Shown: positions 26,538 to 35,174, counted from the stretch's first letter. The stretch: 64,000 nucleotides of DNA from Hymenobacter negativus (GCF_017571495.1 NZ_JAGETZ010000016.1:118165-182164); one strand, 5' to 3'. A program made the numbers and translations. Notes: generated by a model from the sequence alone, not told the origin.

Positions 26538-27586
26538 GCCCGGAAACGCCCTTCACCTTCCTCGTCTCCCGCACCGATGCCATCGGCGACGTCGTACTGA
26601 CTCTGCCGGTTTGCGGGCGACTCAAGCAGCTGTTTCCCGGCTGCCGGGTCGTGCTCATCGGTCGCACCTACACCGCTGCCGTAGCCGCTGCTTGTCCCTG
26701 GGTCGATGATTTTCTGAACCTAGATGAGCTGCAGCAGCAGAATAAGAATGACCAAGTGGCTACCCTGCGTGATTATGCAGCCGCCGCCATCATCCACGTC
26801 TTCCCCAACAAAACCCTGGCCCGCCTTGCCCAAAAGGCCAAAATCCCCCTGCGCATTGGCACCCGCAACCGCTGGCAGCACTGGCTCACCTGCAACCGAC
26901 TAGTGGCCCTCAGCCGCCGCCATTCGCCTCTGCACGAGGCCCAGCTAAACCCCAAGCTGCTCCAGCCCTTGGGTGATACCTCCGAGCCTACGCTTCCCGA
27001 AGTAGCCCAACTGGTGTGCCTGCACGCCACTGAGCTCTTAGCGCCGCAACACCAGCAGTTGCTCCAACAGCGCCAGCCGAACCAGCTCAACGTCATCCTG
27101 CACCCGCGCAGCCGGGGTAGTGCCCGCGAGTGGGGTCTCGATAATTTCGCCCAGCTCGCTCGTCTGTTGCACCAAGCAGGCCACCGCGTCTTTATCACCG
27201 GCACGGCGGCAGAAGGGGAGGAGCTGGCCACTTGGCTTCAGCAAAACGCGGCTTTCCTTGCGGCTGACCTTACCGGCCAACTCAGCCTGCCGCAGTTCAT
27301 CGCCTTCATTGCCGCTGCCGATGGCCTCGTGGCTGGCAGCACCGGCCCGCTGCACCTCGCCGCTGCGCTAGGCCGCCACGCGCTAGGCCTCTATCCACCC
27401 ATCCGGCCCATGCACCCCGGCCGCTGGGCCCCGCTGGGCCCCCACGCCGAGTTCCTGGTGTTCGACAAACCCAATTGCAGCGACTGCCGCAAGCAACCAA
27501 GCGCCTGCACCTGCATTCGGGCCATTGAAGCCGCTACTGTAGCGGCGCGGGTGGCCAACTGGCAACCATTGACCGCAGAACAATAA
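26534..27586 (+). CDS. Glycosyltransferase family 9 (heptosyltransferase-like)
   Basis: 350 residues from ATG 26534, within the ATGA overlap with the GT2 stop. It has the GT-B N-terminus FLVSRTDAIGDVVLTLPV and VVLIGRTYTAAVAAACPW. The C-terminal donor domain has ILHPRSRGSAREWGLDNFAQ, VFITGTAAEGEEL and GLVAGSTGPLHLAAALGRH, matching ADP-heptose:LPS heptosyltransferases (RfaF/RfaC). C-terminal CSDCRKQPSACTC gives four cysteines that could bind metal, an uncommon tail. With the GT2 it should build the LPS or lipooligosaccharide core on the cytoplasmic face. Confidence 0.87.
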   Translation: MSPETPFTFLVSRTDAIGDVVLTLPVCGRLKQLFPGCRVVLIGRTYTAAVAAACPWVDDFLNLDELQQQNKNDQVATLRDYAAAAIIHVFPNKTLARLAQKAKIPLRIGTRNRWQHWLTCNRLVALSRRHSPLHEAQLNPKLLQPLGDTSEPTLPEVAQLVCLHATELLAPQHQQLLQQRQPNQLNVILHPRSRGSAREWGLDNFAQLARLLHQAGHRVFITGTAAEGEELATWLQQNAAFLAADLTGQLSLPQFIAFIAAADGLVAGSTGPLHLAAALGRHALGLYPPIRPMHPGRWAPLGPHAEFLVFDKPNCSDCRKQPSACTCIRAIEAATVAARVANWQPLTAEQ

Positions 27587-27814
27587 ATGCTGCCAGCGCC
27601 GAACAATGGCTTATTGAGCCAGTTAGTTTGCTGCATATAGCGTTTCGCGCAACCTACCCGGCATGGCAATCCGTACATCCGCCAGAGTGCCGCACGTTGA
27701 ATGCCGCTGCCTTTCGCTTTATTTGGCCGAAAGCAGCAACATCCGACGAGCGGCTTCGGCGCGAAGCAACCCGGCCACCCCATGCATCCGAGTAGCTGAA
27801 GGCGCCTGATATAT

Positions 27815-27846
27815 TTGTTCTAATTTCCTATTTCTTCGTAGGTTTC
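27815..27846 (+). promoter_or_regulatory. Candidate promoter of the ECF sigma gene
   Basis: TTG at 27815-27817 and TAGGTTTC at 27839-27846 with a 21-base spacer, one mismatch from TTG-N19/20-TAnnTTTG. It lies 28 bases before the ATG at 27874. Confidence 0.4.
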
Positions 27847-27873
27847 GACCTACAACTTCCCCCGCCCACCTGT

Positions 27874-28518
27874 ATGAGCGATTCTCCCGAACGGGTTAAA
27901 CTAAGCAAAGAGGAAAAAGACCGGCGCTTTCAGGCCGAACTAATGCCCGTGCTCGACCCGCTCTACAACTTTGCCTATCGGCTAACCCTCGACGAGGATG
28001 ATGCCAATGACCTAGTGCAGGAAACGTACCTTAAGGCGTACCGTTTCTTCGAGTATTTCGAGTCCGGCACCAACGCCAAAGCGTGGCTTTTTCGCATTCT
28101 TAAGAATTCGTTTATCAACGACTTCCGCAAGAAGAGCAAGCAGCCTGCCAAAGTCGATTACAGCGAAATCGAAGGCTATTACAACCCTGACGATGTTGAA
28201 GCAGAAGGCGAAGTAGGTGCCTCTTCATCCGACATGCGCCAGCAGTCCACTCGTGATTTGATTGGCGATGAAGTGGCCAGCGCCCTAAATTCTTTGCCCG
28301 TTGATTTTCGCACCGTCATCATCCTCTGCGACCTCGAAGGCTTTACGTACGAGGAAATGGCCAAAGTGCTTGATATCCCGATTGGTACAGTGCGTTCACG
28401 CCTGCACCGCGCCCGCAACTTTCTCAAGGACAAACTGGAGAAATATGCCCAATCAATGGGATATGGTAATGAAGCAATTGACGACGAAACGGAACTAACC
28501 GACGACGATAATAATTAA
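27874..28518 (+). CDS. ECF RNA polymerase sigma factor, SigR-like
   Basis: 214 residues. Region 2 spans about residues 25-95 (PVLDPLYNFAYRLTLDEDDA; DLVQETYLKAYRFFEYFE; AKAWLFRILKNSFINDFRKK). Region 4 spans about 135-190 (LNSLPVDFRTVIILCDLEGF; YEEMAKVLDIPIGTVRSRLH). An acidic linker and an acidic C-terminal tail (DDETELTDDDNN) are distinctive. The gene for a small zinc-type anti-sigma factor lies 72 bases downstream, the arrangement of redox-sensing SigR/RsrA systems. The stimulus is inferred to be thiol or oxidative stress. Confidence 0.88.
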   Translation: MSDSPERVKLSKEEKDRRFQAELMPVLDPLYNFAYRLTLDEDDANDLVQETYLKAYRFFEYFESGTNAKAWLFRILKNSFINDFRKKSKQPAKVDYSEIEGYYNPDDVEAEGEVGASSSDMRQQSTRDLIGDEVASALNSLPVDFRTVIILCDLEGFTYEEMAKVLDIPIGTVRSRLHRARNFLKDKLEKYAQSMGYGNEAIDDETELTDDDNN

Positions 28519-28590
28519 CGTCTCGAACAAGGGCATTCAGCTATGGCCCTGCACATCGTTGTCAATCACCCCTTTCCTGTATTTTCACTT

Positions 28591-28890
28591 ATGAACCCAT
28601 CCGTTACTACAAAAACCAATACGTCGGCCCCCATTGCTACTGCTGTGGACAATGGCCCCGACTGCGAACGAGTGAATACTGTACTAGACCAACTCATCGA
28701 AGGCCAGCACGTGACCGCTGAGGACGAAGATTACCTCTACGACCATGCGACCGACTGCTCGCCCTGCTTCGATAGCCTCGACAAGCAGAAGGTTTTTATT
28801 GGGTTCCTGAACCAGCGTGTGTCTCGCCGGCCCATTCCGGTCAGCCTGCATGATGCCATTTTGGCTCGCATAGGCGCCACTACAGCCTAA
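28591..28890 (+). CDS. Zinc-binding anti-sigma factor (ZAS type)
   Basis: 99 residues from ATG 28591. It has a conserved Cys25 in PDCERV and the HxxxCxxC motif His52-Cys56-Cys59 (YDHATDCSPC). This is the RsrA-like zinc anti-sigma signature; oxidation of such cysteines releases the sigma factor in the characterised members. There is no membrane segment, so it is a cytoplasmic sensor. Immediately upstream is its presumed ECF partner. A longer in-frame start at 28543 is less likely because its extra 16 residues are hydrophobic and unlike the family. Confidence 0.8.
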   Translation: MNPSVTTKTNTSAPIATAVDNGPDCERVNTVLDQLIEGQHVTAEDEDYLYDHATDCSPCFDSLDKQKVFIGFLNQRVSRRPIPVSLHDAILARIGATTA

Positions 28891-28908
28891 AAACCGGCTG
28901 CTTCTGGC

Positions 28909-28916
28909 TAGCTTTG
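28909..28916 (+). promoter_or_regulatory. -7 box TAGCTTTG; likely leaderless gmk transcript
   Basis: An exact TAnnTTTG ends 4 bases before the gmk ATG. With the usual -7 spacing, the first transcribed base would be the A of ATG or very close to it. Confidence 0.55.
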
Positions 28917-28920
28917 CGCG

Positions 28921-29505
28921 ATGCAAGGCAAAATCATTGTGTTTTCAGCCCCCTCGGGCGCTGGCAAAACCACCATCGTGCACCGGCTCATGGACCGGCT
29001 GCCGGAGCTTAGCTTTTCCATTTCGGCCTGCACCCGCGACCGCCGCGGGCGCGCCGAAGAAAACGGAAAAGACTATTACTTCATCTCCGTGCAGGATTTC
29101 CAGGACAAGATTCGCAACGACGAATTTGTGGAATGGGAAGAAGTGTACGAAGGCGCGTTCTACGGCACGCTGAAGTCTGAAATCGAGCGCATCTGGGATA
29201 GCGGCAAGCACGCTATTCTCGATGTCGACGTAAAAGGTGGTCTCAGTATCAAGGACTTCTATAAGGACCGGGCTTTGGCAATTTTCGTCCGTCCACCGTC
29301 CATCGAGGTCCTCGAGCAGCGCTTACAGGCGCGCGCTACCGATTCGCAATCCAGCATCTCTTCGCGGGTGTACAAAGCCAACTTCGAGCTCGGCTTTGAA
29401 AGCCGATTCGACGTGACTGTCGTCAACGACGACTTAGACGAAGCTTCGGCTCAAGCCGAAAAATTGGTGCGTCAGTTTATTAGCGCCGAGCCCGCCATCG
29501 TTTAA
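28921..29505 (+). CDS. gmk: Guanylate kinase
   Basis: 194 residues. The P-loop SAPSGAGKTT (Lys16) opens the protein. The GMP-binding region follows: FSISACTRDRRGRAEENGKD (with Arg residues and Tyr in YYFISVQDF) and EWEEVYEGAFYGTLKSEIE. The lid and base regions include AILDVDVKGGLSIKDFY. It phosphorylates GMP to GDP using ATP. Length and motifs are standard. It is followed after about 100 bases by nadD across a repeat palindrome. Confidence 0.95.
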   Translation: MQGKIIVFSAPSGAGKTTIVHRLMDRLPELSFSISACTRDRRGRAEENGKDYYFISVQDFQDKIRNDEFVEWEEVYEGAFYGTLKSEIERIWDSGKHAILDVDVKGGLSIKDFYKDRALAIFVRPPSIEVLEQRLQARATDSQSSISSRVYKANFELGFESRFDVTVVNDDLDEASAQAEKLVRQFISAEPAIV

Positions 29506-29510
29506 TATAT

Positions 29511-29612
29511 CATCCTAAGCAGCGCGAAGGACCTTATCACGTTCGCGCCGTTAGGGCTGCGATTATTCGTGATAAGGTCCTTCGTCGCTTGCTGCGCGGA
29601 ATATTCAGGATG
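29511..29612. repeat. Dispersed-type intergenic palindrome, gmk-nadD
   Basis: Inner arms GAAGGACCTTATCACG (29526-29541) and its exact complement (29568-29583). The outer arms CATCCTAAG (29511-29519) and TTCAGGATG (29604-29612) are nearly complementary. I recall similar CATCCTGAGC...GAAGGACC units as repeated intergenic elements in Bacteroidota (from memory, unverified). Its right tip supplies the nadD start codon. Confidence 0.75.
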
Positions 29613-30173
29613 ACCAACCGCATCGGCCTGCTCTTCGGCTCCTTCAACCCAATACACATCGGCCACCTCATCTTGGCCGAGCACTTTGCCACGCGCACGG
29701 ATTTAGCCGAAGTCTGGCTGGTTGTCACGCCGCACAATCCTTTCAAAGCTGCCGTCGACCTGCGGCCGGAAACCCAGCGCCTACACCTCGTGCAACTAGC
29801 CATTGCTGGCAACCCGCGCTTACGGGCCGAAGACGTAGAGTTTGGCCTGCCACGCCCCAGCTACACCATTGCCACGCTCGATGCCTTGCGCCAGCGTCAT
29901 CCTACCCACGATTTTGTGCTCCTGATGGGGAGCGACAACCTACCCAGCCTCCCACGCTGGGAGCAATCAGCCCGCTTATTAGCTGAAGTAGACATCTATG
30001 TTTACCCACGCCCTGGCACCCCCATCCCTGATTTGAATTCCTTCCCCCGCGTGAAGGTGATGGAAGCACCCTTGCTCGACATCTCGGCCACCTATATTCG
30101 CGAAAGCCTCCGCATCGGCCGCAGCATTCGTTATTTGGTGCCCACCACCGTTGAAGCAGAACTAGTTAAGTAG
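29610..30173 (+). CDS. nadD: Nicotinate-nucleotide adenylyltransferase
   Basis: 187 residues from ATG 29610 (MTNRIGLLFGSFNPIHIGHL). The nucleotidyltransferase motif HxGH is His16-Ile-Gly-His19. The ISATYIRESL segment near the C-terminus matches the ISxTxxR signature. It adenylylates nicotinate mononucleotide to deamido-NAD+. The start codon sits in the right arm of the repeat palindrome. An in-frame upstream TTG (29589) is also inside the repeat and adds 7 non-conserved residues. Confidence 0.93.
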   Translation: MTNRIGLLFGSFNPIHIGHLILAEHFATRTDLAEVWLVVTPHNPFKAAVDLRPETQRLHLVQLAIAGNPRLRAEDVEFGLPRPSYTIATLDALRQRHPTHDFVLLMGSDNLPSLPRWEQSARLLAEVDIYVYPRPGTPIPDLNSFPRVKVMEAPLLDISATYIRESLRIGRSIRYLVPTTVEAELVK

Positions 30174-30229
30174 ACTAGGCATTACATGCACGTTCTTTTC
30201 TGAAATTCACTGTACATGCACACAAAAAA

Positions 30230-30262
30230 GCCCGACGAGTTTCGCCGGGCTTCTTCTTTTTT
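30230..30262. terminator. Two-way terminator between nadD and frr
   Basis: Stem 30230-30237 with 30243-30250 (one A-C mismatch), loop AGTTT. An A6 run precedes it and a T-rich run follows, so it can end both convergent transcripts. Confidence 0.85.
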
Positions 30263-30274
30263 AGCAAACCAAAA

Positions 30275-30838
30275 TCAGATGGTCATAATCTCTGATTCCT
30301 TCTTGTTGAATACTTTATCAACTTCAGCAATGTAAGTGTCCGTTGTTTTCTGCACCTTCTCCTCGGCGCTTTTCACAGCATCTTCCGAAGCGCCTTCTTT
30401 CAGTAGCTTTCGTAATGATTCGTTCACATCCTTGCGAATGCCCCGCACGCGCACCTTACCTGCTTCCGACTCGTTCTTCGCTTGTTTCACCAGCTCACGG
30501 CGACGTTCCTCCGTCATCGACGGGATGTTGAGCCGCACTCCATCAGCATCCGATACTGGGTTCAGTCCAAGGTCGCTGTTTTTAATGGCCTTAGCTACCT
30601 CGCTCACCATATTTTTTTCCCAAGGCTTTATAAGCAGCGAACGGGCATCTGGAGCCGAGATGTTGGCAATCTGGCTGATGGGGGTGGGGGTACCGTAGTA
30701 GTCCACACGCAGGCTGTCGAGCATAGCTGGTGAGGCTTTACCCGCCCGAATCCGGCTCATTTCCACGTTTACATGCGCCAGCGCTTTGCCCATCGACTCC
30801 GCTAGCTCATCCAGGTAAAACTGAATTTCTTCGTCCAT
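30275..30838 (-). CDS. frr: Ribosome recycling factor
   Basis: 187 residues of the usual three-helix bundle plus small domain. It has VEMSRIRAGKASPAMLDSLR near the start, DYYGTPTPISQIANISAPDA, IKPWEKNMVSEVAKAI, and GVRLNIPSMTEERRRELV. With EF-G it splits post-termination ribosomes. It is the last gene of the minus-strand series biotin carrier-pyrH-frr; pyrH-frr adjacency is common in bacteria. Confidence 0.95.
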   Translation of the reverse strand: MDEEIQFYLDELAESMGKALAHVNVEMSRIRAGKASPAMLDSLRVDYYGTPTPISQIANISAPDARSLLIKPWEKNMVSEVAKAIKNSDLGLNPVSDADGVRLNIPSMTEERRRELVKQAKNESEAGKVRVRGIRKDVNESLRKLLKEGASEDAVKSAEEKVQKTTDTYIAEVDKVFNKKESEIMTI

Positions 30839-30843
30839 TTTAG

Positions 30844-30940
30844 TTAGTTGTCAGTTGATAGTTTTCTGTTGTCAGGTCCAGCTATCAGTGTAGTTTCTTT
30901 GGTGCAAACTAACAACTGACAACGAGCAACTGACAACTAA
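30844..30940. repeat. GTTGTCAGTTG-type palindrome between pyrH and frr
   Basis: Arms TTAGTTGTCAGTTG (30844-30857) and its exact complement (30927-30940) with about 69 bases between. A further copy of AACAACTGACAAC sits at 30911-30923. Confidence 0.7.
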
Positions 30941-30943
30941 AAA

Positions 30944-31747
30944 TTAAGCTTGTTCCGGCTGGTTGCCCACCAACGGCTGAAGCAGGCTTTGCGTTGGGTC
31001 AAGCACCGACTTGTGGCCGTCACGGCCCACACTCGGACTGCCCGCGCTCACCAAGGTGCCCATCGATTCGCCATCGAGCAAGCGCGCCAGATTGCCCGGC
31101 GTATTCATATCAAATACGATGATGGGTAGGTTATTTTCCTTGCACAGCGTAAAGGCCGTCATATCCATCACGTTCAGGTTTTTAGCCAGTACTTCATCGA
31201 AAGTGATTTCGGCAAAGCGCGTGGCAGTAGGGTCCTTCTCCGGGTCAGCGGTATAAATGCCGTCTACCCGCGTACCTTTCAGTACCACGTCGGCCTCAAT
31301 CTCAATGGCCCGCAGCGAGGCCGCCGAATCAGTCGTAAAATACGGTGAGCCGATACCAGCCCCGAAAATCACCACGCGTCCCTTTTCCAAGTGCCGCACC
31401 GCCCGCCGCCGGATATACGGCTCGCATACCCGCTGAATGGTGAGGCCCGACAGCAAGCGGGTGCTTACTTCCAGTTTTTCCAGGGCACTTTGCAGGGCCA
31501 TCGAATTGATGACCGTTGCCAGCATGCCCATGTAGTCGCCCTGCACGCGGTCGAGGCCGAAGGCTTCGGCTTCTACACCCCGGTAAATATTGCCGCCGCC
31601 AATCACGACGGCCACTTGGATGCCGGTGGCGGCTACAGCCTTAATTTCGGAAGCGTACTGCATCAGCCGCTCGGCGTCGATGCCGTACTGCTGCTGGCCC
31701 ATCAGCGCTTCGCCGCTGAGCTTGAGGAGGATGCGATTATATTTCAA
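30944..31747 (-). CDS. pyrH: UMP kinase
   Basis: 267 residues. The amino-acid-kinase fold is clear: RILLKLSGEALMG, VAVVIGGGNIYRG, RRAVRHLEKGRVVIFGAGIG and SPYFTTDSAASLRAIEIEAD. Hexameric UMP kinases make UDP from UMP. The body ends about where other bacterial enzymes end (LDGESMGTLV). Here there are some 25 more residues (SAGSPSVGRDGHKS onward), a polar extension of unknown role. Confidence 0.95.
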   Translation of the reverse strand: MKYNRILLKLSGEALMGQQQYGIDAERLMQYASEIKAVAATGIQVAVVIGGGNIYRGVEAEAFGLDRVQGDYMGMLATVINSMALQSALEKLEVSTRLLSGLTIQRVCEPYIRRRAVRHLEKGRVVIFGAGIGSPYFTTDSAASLRAIEIEADVVLKGTRVDGIYTADPEKDPTATRFAEITFDEVLAKNLNVMDMTAFTLCKENNLPIIVFDMNTPGNLARLLDGESMGTLVSAGSPSVGRDGHKSVLDPTQSLLQPLVGNQPEQA

Positions 31748-31774
31748 TTTGTAGTTATCTTGTGAGCCCTTTAA

Positions 31775-31817
31775 TTCAGGTCCCGGTTTAAATCCATGAT
31801 TTAAACCGGGACCTGAA
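31775..31817. repeat. Perfect 20-bp palindrome with 3-base loop
   Basis: Arms 31775-31794 and 31798-31817 are exact complements; loop CAT. It sits between the biotin-carrier and pyrH genes (both minus). It has no T run next to the stem in the minus direction, so it is not a typical terminator. Confidence 0.85.
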
Positions 31818-31864
31818 GTGGTTTTCTGTTGATATTTTTCTCAATTAGTTGTGAAACATCGTTT

Positions 31865-32368
31865 CTACGTGAACTGCACCAGCACTTGACCTTTCTGCAC
31901 GTTGTCGCGCAGGCCCACCTTGAGGCTTCCAACAGTGCCATCGGCTGGCGCTTTTAAAATATTCTCCATTTTCATGGCTTCCAGTACCAGCAGCGGGTCG
32001 CCTTTTTGTACGGTCTGGCCCGGTTGCACTCGGATATCTACAATGAGGCCTGGCATGGGAGCTTTCAACTCGTTGACTTTCGCGGCAGTGGCATTGCTCA
32101 TCCCCAAGCGCTCCAGCAGCAGGTCGAACCGGTCTTTGGCTTGCAGTTCTACACGCTGACCATTCAGTTTCAACACTATGGTTTTCGCAACGTAGTCCGC
32201 TTCTATTACTTCGGCGTTGTAAGAACGGCCTTCGTGCAGAATGTGGAAGCGACCGGCTCCTAAATCGGCAATGTCCCAGGCAAATGGTTGGCCGTTGAGT
32301 GTCACGCTGTCAGCGGCGCGGTAGTCAACTTCCCACACTTGGGAAGGGCCGGTGCTTATTTGAAACAT
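31865..32368 (-). CDS. Biotin carboxyl carrier protein (acyl-CoA carboxylase type)
   Basis: 167 residues. The N-terminal 85 residues form a beta-rich domain (VWEVDYRAADSVTLNGQPF; FHILHEGRSYNAEVIEADY) seen in stand-alone carriers of propionyl-CoA/acetyl-CoA carboxylases. The C-terminal biotinyl domain runs from MPGLIVDIRVQPGQTVQKGD to the end, with biotinylated Lys133 in EAMKMEN. It shuttles carboxybiotin between a biotin carboxylase and a carboxyltransferase encoded elsewhere. The lack of an accC neighbour makes propionyl-CoA carboxylase as likely as acetyl-CoA carboxylase. Confidence 0.88.
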   Translation of the reverse strand: MFQISTGPSQVWEVDYRAADSVTLNGQPFAWDIADLGAGRFHILHEGRSYNAEVIEADYVAKTIVLKLNGQRVELQAKDRFDLLLERLGMSNATAAKVNELKAPMPGLIVDIRVQPGQTVQKGDPLLVLEAMKMENILKAPADGTVGSLKVGLRDNVQKGQVLVQFT

Positions 32369-32531
32369 TTGAGGGGAGCTTAGGTGGGATAGCAGCCGCG
32401 TAGTGATGGCATCGTTAGCTTGCGGGCGAGTAGGGCAAAACCAGGAGCACCGCAGCTAAAGTGGGGTTAAAGGTAGCCCAAATCTCAAATTAATTCGGAA
32501 ATTGAGGCGTTTTTCGCCCGTTGTTGTTGGC

Positions 32532-35120
32532 ATGAAGTATCTGTTTCCCGGTCTTACCACCCTGATGTTGTGCGCACATTTGCTGGCAATTGGCCAGAAA
32601 AGCTCGTCTACTTCAGGCAAAGCCCCAAGTAAAGCACCCGTTCACAAAAAGACGCCCTCCACCCCGCCTCCGGCCCCTGCGTCGGCTGGCCTCGTCGTAC
32701 CCTCTTGGCTCCCTGCCGAAGCGCCTATCCAGCCGGCTGCCACTATCCTCACGGAGGTGGTGGATACTAAGCTTGACGTGCGCTTTGATTATAAAAAGCA
32801 ATACTTGCTGGGCACGGCTATTCTGACGCTCCGCTCGCACTTTTATCCACAAAGTGAGTTGGTGTTAGACGCCAAAGGCTTTGATATTCAAAAAGTAGAG
32901 CTGGTTGGCGAAAAGAAGAATAAGAACCTCAACTACAACTACAACCGACGCAAAATTGTCATTGCGCTCGACCACCCGTACCCACGTAGTACGCCTTATC
33001 AGGTACGCATCGTGTACGTCGCTAAGCCGAACGAATTGCCGCAGGGAGGCTCTGCAGCCATCACTAACGACAAAGGGCTCTACTTTATCAACCCGTTGGG
33101 CACTGAGAAAAACAAGCCCCGCCAAGTCTGGACGCAAGGCGAGACGGAGGGTAGTTCCTGTTGGTTTCCCACCATCGACAAACCCAACCAGCGGATGACC
33201 CAGGAAATTAGCATGACGGTGGAAAAGCAATTCAAAACGCTTTCCAACGGTCTGCTTACCTCTTCCCAGGCCAATCCCGACGGTACCCGTACCGACACTT
33301 GGAAGCTGAGCGAGCCGCATGCGCCTTATTTAGCAACGATGGTAGTGGGTGATTTTGCCATAGTTAGCGACTCTTGGCATGGAAAGCCCGTTGACTACTA
33401 CGTGGAACCGAAATATGCTGGCACCGCCCGCGCCGTCTTTGGTCACACGCCCGAGATGATGGATTTCTTCTCCAAGAAGCTGGATGTGGAATTCCCATGG
33501 AATAAGTATGCCCAGGTAGCCGTGCGCGACTACGTGAGCGGAGCCATGGAAAACACCACCGCCACTACCCACGGCAACACCATTCAAGCCACTAAACGCG
33601 ACCTGCTCGATGCCAACTATCAAACGGCTGAGTTCGTCATTGCCCACGAATTATTTCACCACTGGTTCGGCGACTACGTGACTTGCGAAAGCTGGAGCAA
33701 CCTGCCCCTAAACGAGTCCTTTGCCGATTACTCCGAGTACCTCTGGGCCGAGCATAAGTACGGAGCCGACGAAGCTGGCCTCGTTCAGGAAATCAAAATC
33801 AACAACTACCTTGAAGAAGCCCAGAGCAAGCGTGAGCCTCTTATTCGTTACCGCTACACCAACCGGGAGGATATGTTCGACCGCCATTCTTACGACAAAG
33901 GCGGTCGCGTCTTACACATGCTTCGCAAGTATGTGGGCGACGATGCTTTCTTCGCCGCGCTCAACCGCTACCTCACTCAGAATAAGCAGTCCGCTGTTGA
34001 AATCTCCAAGCTGCGCAATGCATTCGAGGAAACAACTGGCGAAGACCTGATGTGGTTCTTCAACCAGTGGTTTCTCAAGCGCGGCCACCCCGAACTGCAC
34101 ATTACTCACACCTATACCAACGGTCAGGTAGCCCTTCACGTGCAGCAAACACAGGATACCCTGTTTCAGCCTGTCTATCGCCTGCCCGTCACAGTCGCCG
34201 TCTGGACCGGCAGCAACCAGCCCACTGAGCACCGCATCACCGTTACCAAGGCCGACCAGACATTCATGCTGCCGGCCAGCCAGAAGCCCAACTTGGTGAA
34301 GTTTGACAACGAAAGTCAACTCTTAGCGCAGTTCGATGAAGACCGGACCATTGATGAATTGGTCTTTCAATTCTATCATGCCCAGAGCTACCAGCAGAAA
34401 TCAGAAGTACTCGAATTACTTCAGAATAAAACCGACCAGATGAGCGTAAGCAGCGTAATGCGCAACGCTCTCAATGATAAGTTCTGGAATGTGCGCCGCC
34501 TTGCGCTCGACCATCTCCGCCGCTACCGCGGCCCCGAGCCCGAAGGTATGCGCAAAGACATCCAGCGCCTCGCAACCACCGACCCCATTTCCCGCGTCCG
34601 CGCCCAGGCCATTACCACCCTTGCTACCTTCCCAGACGGTAAATACGGACCTATCTATGGTGCTGCGCTCAGCGACAGTTCTGCGCTAGTGGCTGCTGCA
34701 GCACTCGAAGTACTGGCCAAACAGCCGGAAGCTAATACCGGCCAGCAGGTAGCTGCTATCGAAAACACGACTAGTAGCCCGCTCATCCTTGCTATCGCTA
34801 GCTACTATGCATTAAATGGTGGTCTAGACCAATATCCATGGTTCCTGCGCCGCCTGCCAGATGTCACAGAAATGGACCTTTATGCCTACTTCCAGTCCTT
34901 TGGCACACTCATGACGCACATTCCGCCGGTAGAGCGCGATAATGGCATCAAAATCTTGGAAGAATACGCCCGGAATGCTCCCCGCTACGAAGTGCGCTTG
35001 GGGGCATATAAGAGCCTCGCTTTGCTGCTGCCATCCATGCCAAACATGAAAGCGACGCTCCAAAACATTCGCGAGAAGGAAACAGATGACCGGCTCAAAG
35101 CATTTTATAACCTTATGTAG
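32532..35120 (+). CDS. M1-family aminopeptidase with HEAT-like C-terminus
   Basis: 862 residues from ATG 32532, giving a signal peptide (YLFPGLTTLMLCAHLLAIGQ). A Lys/Pro/Ser linker, a beta saddle (residues 70-270), then the thermolysin-like domain follow. The exopeptidase motif is GAMENTT. The zinc site is His372-Glu373-His376 (AHELFHHWFGDYV) with third ligand Glu395 (NLPLNESFADY). The last 270 residues are helical and HEAT-like (NDKFWNVRRLALDHLRRY; AQAITTLATF). It removes N-terminal residues from peptides, probably in the periplasm. Confidence 0.92.
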   Translation: MKYLFPGLTTLMLCAHLLAIGQKSSSTSGKAPSKAPVHKKTPSTPPPAPASAGLVVPSWLPAEAPIQPAATILTEVVDTKLDVRFDYKKQYLLGTAILTLRSHFYPQSELVLDAKGFDIQKVELVGEKKNKNLNYNYNRRKIVIALDHPYPRSTPYQVRIVYVAKPNELPQGGSAAITNDKGLYFINPLGTEKNKPRQVWTQGETEGSSCWFPTIDKPNQRMTQEISMTVEKQFKTLSNGLLTSSQANPDGTRTDTWKLSEPHAPYLATMVVGDFAIVSDSWHGKPVDYYVEPKYAGTARAVFGHTPEMMDFFSKKLDVEFPWNKYAQVAVRDYVSGAMENTTATTHGNTIQATKRDLLDANYQTAEFVIAHELFHHWFGDYVTCESWSNLPLNESFADYSEYLWAEHKYGADEAGLVQEIKINNYLEEAQSKREPLIRYRYTNREDMFDRHSYDKGGRVLHMLRKYVGDDAFFAALNRYLTQNKQSAVEISKLRNAFEETTGEDLMWFFNQWFLKRGHPELHITHTYTNGQVALHVQQTQDTLFQPVYRLPVTVAVWTGSNQPTEHRITVTKADQTFMLPASQKPNLVKFDNESQLLAQFDEDRTIDELVFQFYHAQSYQQKSEVLELLQNKTDQMSVSSVMRNALNDKFWNVRRLALDHLRRYRGPEPEGMRKDIQRLATTDPISRVRAQAITTLATFPDGKYGPIYGAALSDSSALVAAAALEVLAKQPEANTGQQVAAIENTTSSPLILAIASYYALNGGLDQYPWFLRRLPDVTEMDLYAYFQSFGTLMTHIPPVERDNGIKILEEYARNAPRYEVRLGAYKSLALLLPSMPNMKATLQNIREKETDDRLKAFYNLM

Positions 35121-35138
35121 AAGCAAGTTCGCTAAAAC

Positions 35139-35169
35139 AGCGTAAAAAAGAACAACCTTTTTTTACGCT
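35139..35169 (+). terminator. Terminator after the aminopeptidase gene
   Basis: AGCGTAAAAAAG (35139-35150) pairs with CTTTTTTTACGCT (35157-35169), with one bulged T and a 6-base loop. Confidence 0.65.
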
Positions 35170-35174
35170 AAAGC

